Positions 19,196 through 29,608 of a DNA stretch of 64,000 nt are shown here, one piece after another. The translations under genes were made by a program, and so were the position numbers. Source of the stretch: Sesamum alatum. Lineage: Eukaryota > Streptophyta > Magnoliopsida > Lamiales > Pedaliaceae. The stretch is taken from NCBI GenBank assembly GCA_034509735.1, contig JACGWO010000003.1, forward strand, positions 5,828,001 through 5,892,000, read 5' to 3'. Below the pieces are notes generated by a model. It saw only the letters and a program-made list of their open reading frames with translations. It did not search any database and was not told the origin of the DNA. Within the stretch, counting starts at the first letter, position 1. Every line of letters starts with the position of its first letter.

Positions 19196-20731
19196 GGCTG
19201 TGAAGCTAGGGTTTTGAAACCCTAGTGTTATTTTATTTTAAATTAATTTTCAGTTTTAATTTTGAATTAATTCTGAAAAATCATTTTTTGGGTTCAATTT
19301 TTCCTAAGTTCCTAAAGACATTATTTTAGGAGTAAAATAAATTGGATTTGGAATCCCGGGGTTATTTTACTTAAGATAATGAGGAAAGGTTTTCCTAAAA
19401 CGAGAAAAAGGATTAATATTACCAATATTTATATTTTTTCTATTTTCACACGTTGCGCACATGTTCATTTATTTTCATCTTGGATTAATATGATTGAAAA
19501 TCATGTGTTGTTGGAATATTATGATTATGTGATTGGATCATGTAATTACGTGTGTTGGATGGAAATGGATGATCACGAGCCCTAGACCGAATGTATGGTT
19601 TAATTTTCTGTTGGGCCTGTGTGCCTCTTTAACTGCTTTCTCCTTCTCTCTTTCTAGTGCCTTGGAATAATAAGGCTTTCTACCTCCCTCCTTATGTACT
19701 CCCCCCGGGTTTTCGCTGGGGTTTCTATTTTTTAATATGTAATGAGAGTAGACTAGGAGTGAGGTTTCTTTTTGTAATTGGTGGAGAAGAAGGAAGGACC
19801 ACATGGAGAGCCCAGACCGGAGGTCCCTTGGAGTTTTCCATGAAGTGAAGAAAGAGAAAAGAGACCAAGGCCCATCAGCATGATGATTGGGTTACTATTA
19901 TTGTAATAGTATAGGACCAACCCTAGATTGACCATAGATCCACTGCGGGCTCAGTGGATCGCATAGGATTCGGGCTCGTGATCATCCAACAGGGGCGTGC
20001 TAGGCTTTAATTTTGCATGTGGTTATTGTGATGGATGAATGGGTTTTTATTTATCATATAACTGCTATGGATGGATTTTATTTATGCATTATGGATGAAT
20101 GTATGCATATATATTATGAGATCTCGGTCATTCACTACTCTCACATTGGTTGGACCAATGTTGAAATATTAGACCCTAGATAAAGTGGACATGAACTCTA
20201 GGAGTTTGTCCATGCCTTCCAATCCATGGCACAGTGAGGAAGCTGTTTTAGGTTAATAGCGTGGTCTCACGAGTCGTGGCACGTTATTGTACTTAAAAGA
20301 AGCTGCACTATGTCATGAACGAAAAATGGGCTGCTGTTACCTGTCTCACGAGTCGTGGGGGTACCAGTGGGTCTGTGGCTCGGTCGATTGGGTCGGGTCT
20401 AACGCCCAATTAGCATGATTCGCTTGGAGTCCTCGGGATCATGCGAAAGGGTGAGGCAATAATCTTGGGAATCTCGTGGAACGAGAATGGTATGGAATAC
20501 CTCCCACAGGATCTTTTCCATGCGAATCGTAAAAGCGGGGTATGGAAAAAATCGCTGTGGATCCCAAGCCCACTAGGAAAGGATTTCCCGAAAATCACGT
20601 TTGAGAGTACCGTGTTTTCGTATAAACAGTGGGAGGATTAAATGACTAAAGACCAAGCATTTAATTATTTCATCAAACCACCGTCTTTATTTTCTGCTGA
20701 TCGCGCGTTGTTTTCTAAATGTAGATTTAAA

Positions 20732-21610
20732 ATGTCTAAGAACCCACTATCAACCATTCTTGAGACAAACAAATTCAATGGAACAAATTACAAAGACTGG
20801 TTGCGCAATCTCAGGATAGTCCTAGATTACGAGAACCAAGGCTACGTCATGGACGAGCCTCTCCCTAGGACCTTGCCGGAAGGATCCACGCCAGAAGAAC
20901 GTGAGACGTTCGAGACTTGGCATAAGGATAACCGGAAGGTCCGTAGCGTCATACTTGCTTCGATGACCAATGAGATTCAGAAGCAATATGAAAGGCTAGA
21001 CGATGTCCCTTCCATTATGGCTCGCCTTAAGGATTGCTATGCAGTCCCGGACCGGCATACTAGGTATGTCGCGACCAAGGCGTTCTTTGGAACTAAAATG
21101 ACAGAAGGATCCTCTGTACAAGAGCATGGGGTTAAAATGCTTACCCTAGTGGAAAAGCTCGAGGACCTAAAGGCAGGTCTCGATAACGAAACGTACATAG
21201 ATGTGATCCTTCAATCACTCCCACCCTCCTTCGACCAATTTATCGTCAACTATAACATGAATGCACTTGAGAAGGGCATTCATGAGTTGATCAATATGTT
21301 GGTGCAATACGAGGCAACGACTAAGAAGTCCACGCCTTCGGTATTGTTTGGAGGTGCTTCAACTTCCAAGACGAAAGGCAAGGGTGCCGGACGTTGGAAA
21401 AAGAAGAAGGGGAAGGGAAAAGCCGTCATAGCAGCTACGAACACTCAGAGTGTTCCCATTGCCAAAGAGGGGAAAGGCAAAGGAAAGGGAAAGGTTGTCT
21501 CCAAGCAACAGTCAAAGGCATATGATATATGTATCAACTGCCGTGAGAAAGGGCATTGGAAAGAGAGAGTGCCCCAAACTCTTCTCAAACCAAGGTATAT
21601 ATGTGATTGA
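20732..21610 (+). pseudogene. Gag of element B, frameshifted at the zinc knuckle
   Basis: Copia Gag starting at MSKNPL (20732); an in-frame ATG at 20642 gives a 30-residue extension that I think is not used. It has the UBN2-type domain, then a Lys/Gly-rich basic stretch, then CINCREKGHWK. At 21559-21562 one extra A in an A run shifts the frame inside the zinc knuckle, and the frame ends at 21610. Protease and the rest continue in the overlapping next frame. Relatives I and J lack the extra base. Confidence 0.9.
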
Positions 21611-24600
21611 GGTTAATATGGTCACTAATTCTGCCTCTTGGGTATTGGATACCGGCTGTGGAGCTCACATTTGCAATGATTTGCAGGTGCTGAAAAGAAG
21701 CAGAAAAATAAGTAGCGGGGACATGATCCTGAAGCTTGGAAATGGCAAGGCCATCTCGGCAGAAGCAGTAGGATCCGCCACTTTAGTGATTAGTGATACC
21801 ATTAGCATAGAATTAGAGCAGGTTTATTTTGTACCTAGTATGATTAAGAACATCATTTCCATTCCATTGTTGGACAATAGTGGTTATGAGTTCAGAATCA
21901 ATAAAAATTGCTTTTATTTGATGAGGTGTGGAATTGCTCATCTACTTGGTACATTGCACAACGGGCTCTATATCTTGCAACAAACGAATTTCGTTCTTAA
22001 CGCTCAACACAAACGGAAATTAGATAATAACGGGAACGCACGTCTGTGGCACGCTAGGCTAGGTCACATATCCCAAGATAGGATGAAAAGGTTGGTAGAC
22101 TCAAAGAACCTAGAGGTTGGGGACTTGAGCGATCTACCAACTTGTGAATCTTGTCTAAGAGGGAAAATGACCAAGAAGCCCTTTGTAGGTCAAAGCAGGC
22201 TTGCCACGGGTCTGTTGGACTTGGTCCATACAGACATATGTGGACCACTAAGGACGCAGGCTCAAGGTGGGTTCTCCTACTTCATAACCTTCACCGATGA
22301 TCATTCACGGTATGGTTATGTTTACCTAATGAGGTACAAGTCTGAAGCTCTTGAGAGGTTTAAAGAATTCAGACTTGAAGTGGAGAACCAGACCAACTGC
22401 AAAATTAAAGTCCTACGGTCAGACCGAGGTGGTGAATACCTGAGTGCCGAATTCCTTGATTATCTAAAAGAACATGGTATAATATCAGAACCTCCCGGAA
22501 CACCACAGTTAAACGGCATCTCTGAAAGGAGGAACCGAACCCTGTTGGACATGGTTCGGTCCATGATGAGTTTTACCAAATTGCCCTTATCGTTTTGGGG
22601 TTATGCATTAGAAACGGCAGCCAAGTTGTTGAATTTGGCGCCTACCAGTGCATTGACCCAAACGCCATATGAGATATAGCACGGCAAGCCTGCGTCCTAC
22701 AACTACTTGAAAGTGTGGGGTAGCCCCGCATACGTCAAGAGGTTAGTGGGAGATAAGCTAGAATCCAGGTCTAGCCTATGCAGGTTTCGTTGGATACCCT
22801 AGAGAAACTGCGGGTTATTACTTTTATGACCCTTTGGAACAAAAGGTATTTGTTTCAAGGAATGCAGTATTCTTGGAGCAAGGCTTCCCGGAGGATATCC
22901 AACCTAATGAGCTAATCCTTGAGGAATCAAGTGATGGAACTCAGCCATCAGAAATAGCCGCGGAAACCTCACCAAGAGGATTTAGGATTAACGCACGGAG
23001 GGCTGACCAACCTAGAGAAGTCCAACATGCTAGGCATGAAGGACAACCTCAAGAAAGGCCAGTCCCGGCCCCCTGAACCGCCGGCTCCGATACAGTCAGC
23101 GCCCACAGTCACCACTGACGTTCCCGTCCTCCGTAGGTCCACTAGAGAATTAAGACCTCCAGTGAGATATGGGTTTCTAGGTGCGACCGATCTTCTGGAT
23201 AACGATCCTAAGACATACGGGGAAGTGATGTCTGACATCGACTCCGGGAAATGGCTTGAGGCCATGAAGACCGAAATGGACTCCATGAGCGAGAACCAAG
23301 TTTGGAGACTTGTAGATCCACCGAAAGGTGTTAAGCCAGTGGGCTGTAAGTGGGTCTACAAGCGCAAACTCGGCGTTGATGGAGAAGTCACAACCTTTAA
23401 GGCTAGGCTTGTAGCTAAGGGATACACTCAACGACCCGGGGTCGATTTTGAGGATACCTACTCGCCAGTAGCCATGGCTAAGTCCATTCGGATCCTGCTT
23501 GCCATAGCAGCATGGTATGACTATGAAATATGGCAGATGGACGTGAAAACGGCCTTCCTCAACGGTTTCGTTGAAGAAGAGATCTATATGGATCAGCCGG
23601 AGGGTTTCACGGTCACTGGAGAAGAACAGAAGGTCTGTCGTCTCCAGAAGTCCATCTATGGCCTCAAACAAGCATCCCGAAGTTGGAACATTCGATTTGA
23701 TGAAGTAATACGGGGATATAACTTCATCAAAAACGAATCCGACCCTTGTGTATACAAGAAGGTCAGTGGGAGCTCTATAGTGTTCCTAGTGCTTTACGTG
23801 GATGACATTCTGCTCATTGGTAATGACGTCAGAATGTTAGGAAACACAAAAGCATGGTTGTCAACCAAGTTTTCCATGAAGGACTTGGGTGAAGCCTCCT
23901 ACATCCTAGGCATCCAGATTGTCAGGGACAGATCTAAAAGGATGTTAGGGCTCACCCAAAACTCGTATATGGAGAAAGTCCTAAAGAGATATCGAATGGA
24001 CAACTCCAAACGAGGATTCCTTCCAATGAGGCATGGGATCAAGTTGTCCAAGAAGCAGTCCCCGCAGACTGATGAGGAACTTGAAAAGATGAAAGTCATC
24101 CCCTATGCTTCTGCCGTAGGTAGCATCCAATATGCGGTCCATTGCACCAGGCCTGACATTGCATACGCTTTGAGCGTGACAAGCAGATATCAGTCCTGTG
24201 CAGGAGAGGCACATTGGAATGCCGTTAAGGGCATCCTTAAGTACCTAAGGAGGACTAAGGAAATGTTCCTAGTCTATGGCAATGGAGAACTAATTCTGGA
24301 AGGCTTTAGCGACGCTAGCTTCCAGTCTGATGACGATGATGCCAAGTCTCAATCGGGGTATGTATTCAAACTCAACGGAGGAGTAGTGGCTTGGAAAAGT
24401 TCCAAGCAAGCAACCACTGCTGACTCCACCACTGAGGCTGAATACATAGCAGCTTCAGAAGCTGCTAAGGAAGCGGTTTGGATGAGAAACTACATCCAAG
24501 AGTTGGGTGTGGTGCCTAGCATTGCCGAGCCTGTTGTCATCTTCTGTGATAACAACGGTGCAATAGCGCAAGCAAAGGAACCGAGATCTCATCACCGTTC

Positions 24601-24781
24601 CAAACACACTCTTAGACGCTACCATCTTCTTAGAGAAATGGTAGGAAGAGGTGACGTTCGGATGGACCGAGTCAACTCAGCAGACAACACAGCAGACCCG
24701 CTGACAAAGCCTATGTCGCAGAGTGCTCATATGCAACATCTTGAGAAGATGGGGATTAGGCATATGGGTGATTGGCTTTAA
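21565..24781 (+). pseudogene. Pol of element B: protease, integrase, RT, RNase H, with breaks
   Basis: Protease Asp-Thr-Gly is at 21648-21656. Next come the HHCC domain and the integrase Asp, Asp and Glu at 22233-22235, 22422-22424 and 22524-22526. A TAG (22677-22679) replaces the Trp codon TGG found in I. An extra T (about 22786) and an extra C (about 23069-23073) shift the frame, after which one frame runs to the stop at 24781. That last segment has YVDD (23795-23806) and RNase H residues Asp 24311-24313, Glu 24434-24436 and Asp 24548-24550, all intact. A 6-bp in-frame loss near 22490 removes two residues of the SEWTPP motif. All catalytic residues survive, so this copy looks recently disabled. 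Confidence 0.9.
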
Positions 24782-24797
24782 AGGTCAAGTGGGAGAT
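24780..24797 (+). other. Polypurine tract of element B
   Basis: AAAGGTCAAGTGGGAGAT directly before the 3' LTR. Confidence 0.85.
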
Positions 24798-26354
24798 TGT
24801 TAGAATAGGTGACCATGTAAGCCAATTTTGGCAGGAATATGTAACCTATGTCTAGACAATTTCAGGTGTTTGATAAATCATTAATGAATAAAGAAGTGAA
24901 TTTCATTTGGCATCACTTTGTTTGTGTTCACTTATATTTGTTTTCCATATCTGTTCACTACGCAAAACAAAGCCCACGGACTGAGAATCAATTTCGGGGA
25001 CTGGGACTACGCTTGGAGGTAGGTCCATGGAATCAGTCTTCCCGAATCAGTCTGGAAATCTCCAAGTCAAGGAATCCCGAAAATGGGTACCGGGATTCCA
25101 TTTGAGACTTGCACTAAGCACCTGCTGTCGTGTTTCATCGACGGGTGACGAGGGTTGTCTAAGCAGTGTTAGTGGGTTAGCATGCTAGGACGCAGCTGAC
25201 TGAGGTGACTCGCGGGAACCGTCTTACGGAGGACCTTGAGTATGGTCAGCAAGGTATGACGTGTATTCCCGGTTCCAACGGTACAGGCCAAGTCCTTTGA
25301 CTTGAGGAATTGCTCAGTTTACCTAAAGAGTCACACACAGAAAGGTGAACCTAAAGAGTCACACACTATCCACACACATTTAGATATTTAATTAGGAATT
25401 AAATATTGGAGTGAAGGAATGGTTAAATTGGATTTAATCGGGTCCTTTATTTTTCTTGGAGAAATAATTCCTTCTATTAGATATAAGGAATTAAATTGAT
25501 AAATTAGATTTATCAAAGGGATTTATTTAATGGGCTTAAATAATATTTATATTTATTTTAGCCTCTTGGAAATATTTAAATAGGTTTTAAATATTCCATT
25601 AAATTAAATTAAATCAACGGTTGAGATGAATGGGAGAGATGGATGGCTAGGATTGTTTTGACTAGGTCAAAACACTACTTTGACTAGGACTTTGACTAGG
25701 TCAAAATCCTAGTCAAAATAGAGTTCTTGAAAGAGGAGTTTAAAGAGGATTAGACTCCTCTTCTATATAAACCCCTAGCATCCTACAAGTTGTAGGATGA
25801 TGAAACTCCAACACACACACTACAACACACACACACACGGATTCTCTCTCCCTCTCTCTCGTCCGATTCTCTCTCCCTCTCCAAGAAATATTTTCTTGGT
25901 TCTTTTTGTTCTTGGAACATTAAGAACTTGATGAATCAATACCATTAATCAATAATGTGTTATTGATTCATCCACTCCAAAAACATAAACTTGTTCGTTG
26001 CTAGCACGACGTGCAAGATACGTGGGTGGATCGTGTGTCACGATTTAGAGGGTCTCAAAGACGAGATCTTGGTGCAAAACGGGGAACAACGCTTGTAGCC
26101 GTTGAAGACGAAAACGACAAACGGGTAGGTCTCGTTTTAATTTTTCATCCTCTCTTTAATTTCCAACCCTATGGCCTCCATGATTTATTTTGTGTTATTC
26201 GTTCATGAGATACACCGAACGCCCGGGAAATTTCAAAGGCACACCCTTTGAAACGTGTTTTAATTTAAAAGCATGTTTAAATTCCATATTTAATTTTAAT
26301 TATACCGCGCTTCCGCATTCGCGCTTTTCCCGGGACGATCCAAAATTTCTTTCA
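24798..26354 (+). repeat. 3' LTR of element B with 430-bp net deletion
   Basis: 1557 bp against 1987 bp for the 5' LTR. The missing part corresponds to about 16987-17433. At the break the segment CCTAAAGAGTCACACAC occurs twice (25322-25338 and 25350-25366), the first being filler copied from the second. Both ends are intact, and CGTCA follows as target duplication. Confidence 0.95.
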
Positions 26355-27602
26355 CGTCACCTCTTCCTACCATTTCTCTTAGAAGATGGTAGCGTCTAAG
26401 AATGTGTTTGGAACGGTGATGAGATCTCGGTTCCTTTGCTTGTGCTATTGCACCGTTGTTATCACAAAAGATGACAACGGGCTCGTCGATGCTAGGCACC
26501 ACACCCAACTCTTGGATGTAGTTTCTCATCCAAACCGCTTCCTTGGCAGCTTCTGAAGCTGCTATGTATTCAGCCTCTGTGGTGGAGTCAACAGTGGTTG
26601 CTTGCTTGGAACTGTTCCAAGCCACTACTCCTTCATTGAGTTTGAACATGTAACCCGATTTAGACTTGTCATCATCGTCATCAAACTGGAAGCTAGCGTT
26701 GCTAAAGCCTTCCAGGATTAGTTCTCCATTGCCATAGACTAAGAACATTTCCATAGTCCTCCTTTGGTACTTAAGGATGCCCTTAACAGCATTCCAATGT
26801 GCCTCTCCTGCACAAGACTGATATCTGCTTGTTACGCTCAAAGCGTAGGCAATGTCAGGCCTGGTGCAGTGGACCGCATATTGGATGCTACCTACGGCAG
26901 AAGCATAGGGGATGACTTTCATCCTTTCAAGTTCCTCATCAGTCTGCGGGGACTGCTTCTTGGATAACTTGATCCCATGCCTCATAGGAAGGAATCCTCG
27001 TTTGGAGTTGTCCATTCGATATCTCTTTAGGACTTTCTCCATATACGAGTTTTGAGTGAGCCCTAACATCCTTGTAGATCTGTCCCTGCCAATCTGGATG
27101 CCTAGGATGTAGGAGGCTTCACCCAAATCCTTCATGGAAAACTGGGTTGATAACCATGCTTTTGTGTCACCCAACATTCTAATATCATTACCAATGAGTA
27201 GAATGTCATCCACATAAAGCACTAGGAACACTATGGAGCTCCCATGGACTTCTTGTATACACAAGGGTCGGATTCATTTTTGATGAAATCATAGCCCCGT
27301 ATCACTTCATCAAAGCGAATGTTCCAACTTCGGGATGCTGGTTTGAGGCCATAGATGGACTTCTGGAGACGACAGACCTTCTGTTCTTCTGCAGTGACTG
27401 TGAAACCCTCCGGCTGATCCATATAGATCTCTTCCTCAACGAAACCGTTAAGGAATGCCCTTTTCACGTCCATCTGCCATATCTCATAGTCATACCATGC
27501 TACTATGGCGAGCAGGATCCGAATGGATTTAGCCATGGCTACCGGCGAGTAGGTATCCTCAAAATCGACCCTGGGTCGTTGAGTGTATCCCTTAGCTACA
27601 AG
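26355..27602 (-). pseudogene. Pol of element C: RT and RNase H, interrupted by B and D
   Basis: Minus-strand copia Pol entering at the reverse transcriptase (VAKGYTQ region) at 27602, where D is inserted, and running left through TAFLNG-type motifs, YVDD and RNase H to the B junction. A one-base loss near 27240 shifts the frame between the YKK and GSSIVFL motifs. The first RNase H catalytic Asp is Asn (SDASF is SNASF near 26697). C thus lacks gag, protease and integrase here; these should lie beyond D, outside the window. Confidence 0.88.
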
Positions 27603-29589
27603 TGTTAGAATAGGTGACCATGTAAGCCAATTTTGGCAGGAATATGTAACCTATGTCTAGACAATTTTTTGGTATTTGATAAAATATTTATGAATAAAGA
27701 AGTGAAAATTCATGTGGCAATACTTTGTTTACGTTCACTTATATCTGCATTTATATTTCTGTTCACTACGCAAACAAAGCCCACGGACTGAAAATCGATT
27801 TCGGGGACTGGGACTACGCTTGGAGGTAGGTCCATGAAATCAGTCTTACCGAATCAGTTCGGAAATCTCTAAGTCAAGGAATCTCGAAAATGGGTACCGG
27901 GATTCCCTTTGAGACTTGCACTAAGCATCTGCTGTCGTATTTCATCGACGGGTGACGAAGGTCGTCTAAGCAGTGTTAGTGGGTCAGCATGCTAGGAAGC
28001 AGCTGACTGAGGTGACTCGCAGGAATCGTGTTACGGAGGACCTTGAGTATGGTCAGCAAGGTATGACGTGTATTCCCGGTTCCAACGGTACAGGCCAAGT
28101 CCTTTGACTTGAGGAACTGCTGAGTTTACCTGTGCATCAGGTCTGTATCTTAGATATGGTGAGAGATTGCCAAAATACTCTCGAGTAGTCATAAGCCATG
28201 TCTTGTGCAGCTCGGGTGCACAAAGTGACAGTAGTTTATAAGAAAGGATCTGTCTCCTGTCAAAAGGCATTGACAGTTGAGTCTCATGTATGCTCTGTGT
28301 CTTGTCCCAAAAATCTGTGGCCACAATAGCTGAATAGAAGGAAAGGTTTCCCTTGCGGCGTTTAGTAAGGACAGACCGACACTTAGGTCCAAAATGGGTA
28401 CCTGCATTTTCCGTGCCCTAGACCCTAAGTGATGAGACCGAAGACAGAAGGACAAGTGTACTGTTAGAGCCTAAATGTTCATCCCCGAATATTTCACCTA
28501 GTCTCTAATGCCATGGACCGTTGCTAGATGGCCACCCATGGTAACGGACGGATTCTGGGAATCCGACCAAGTCTAGCTGAAAGGTGAACCTAAAGAGTCA
28601 CACACTATCCACACACACTTAGTATTTAATTTCGAATTAAATATTGGAGTAAAGGAATGATTAAATTAGATTTAATCAGGTCCTATATTTTCTTGGAGAA
28701 ATTAATTCCTTCTATTTGATAAAGGGAATTAAATTAATAAATAGGATTTATTAAAGGATTGATTTAATGGGCTTAGAGTAAATATTAATATTTATAATAT
28801 TTATTCTTTTAGCCTTTTGGAATATGTAATGGGATTTAAATATTCCATTAAATTAAAATCAACGGTTGAGATGGAAGAGGAAGATGGAAGGCTAGGATTC
28901 GTTTGACTAGGTCAAACACTAGTTTGACTAGGACTTTGACTAGGTCAAAATCCTAGTCAAATTAGAGTTCTTAGAGTTGGAGTTTAAAGAGGATTAAACT
29001 CCTCCTCTATATAAACCTCTAGCCTCCAACAATTGAAGGATGATGATTCTTGAAAACACACACACAACACACACTCTCCCCTCTCCTTACCTCTCGTCCG
29101 CCCCTCTCTCTCTCTAACAAGAAAATATTTTTTCTTAGTTGTTTTGTTCTTGGAACATTAGAACTTAGATGAATCAATACCGTTAATGGATAACGTGTTG
29201 TTGATTCATCCACTCCAAAAATTATACACTTGTTCGTTGCTAGCACGACGTGCAAGATACGTGGGTGGATCGTGTGTCACGATTTGGAGGGTCTCAAGAA
29301 CGAGATCTCGGTGCAAAACGGGGAACAACGCGTGTAGCCGTTGAAGACGAAAACGACAACGGGTAGGTCTCGTTTTATTTTTCGTCTATCTTTATTTTCA
29401 ACTCTATGGCCTCCATGATTTCTTTACATGCTTTATAATCATGAGATACACCGAACGCCCGGGAACCTCAAGGGTACACCCCTTGAGCGTGTTCTTTTAA
29501 ATTAAAAGCATGCTTTAATTTTTGTATGTTTATTTTTATCGCGCTTCCGCATTCGCGCAATTTCCGGGACGATCCACCGATTCCTTTCA
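27603..29589 (+). repeat. 5' LTR of element D
   Basis: Complete 1987-bp LTR, TGTTAGAATAGG to TTCCTTTCA. It contains the TTTGAC/GTCAAA cluster (28911-28972), TATATAAA (29008-29015) and CA/CT tracts after it. Confidence 0.95.
29008..29015 (+). promoter_or_regulatory. TATA box in 5' LTR of D
   Basis: TATATAAA in the conserved LTR position, followed by CCTCTAGCCTCC and a CA/CT-rich stretch. Confidence 0.72.
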
Positions 29590-29590
29590 G

Positions 29591-29608
29591 TGGTATCAGA
29601 GCCCGGTT
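29591..29608 (+). other. Primer binding site of element D
   Basis: TGGTATCAGAGCCCGGTT one base after the LTR end. Confidence 0.92.

Larger units (their letters stand above)
18448..20731 (+). other. Leader of element B
   Basis: About 2.28 kb without a supported gene. It holds the CpG-rich block (18663-19195), inverted repeat arms GGATGATCACGAGCCC (19567-19582) and its complement (19972-19987), the nine-pair hairpin (19937-19960), CACGAGTCGTG palindromes (20268-20278 and 20347-20357), the seven-pair stem (20413-20419 with 20438-20444) and the six-pair hairpin (20472-20486). Confidence 0.86.
16461..26354 (+). mobile_element. Element B: full-length family 1 copia element inside C
   Basis: Complete plus-strand element with both LTRs, primer site, leader, gag-pol and purine tract, flanked by the perfect 5-bp duplication CGTCA (16456-16460 and 26355-26359). 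Outside the duplications the sequence on either side is one continuous RNase H gene of C, which confirms the insertion. The LTRs are nearly identical apart from one internal deletion in the 3' copy. The coding region is almost the same as A's but carries three single-base frameshifts and one stop. Confidence 0.97.

Noticed and set aside
20642..20731. ATG 30 codons upstream of MSKNPL as gag start in A, B and I
   Set aside because: The extension is absent or out of frame in D, F and J, while MSKNPL or MSKSPL is present in all.
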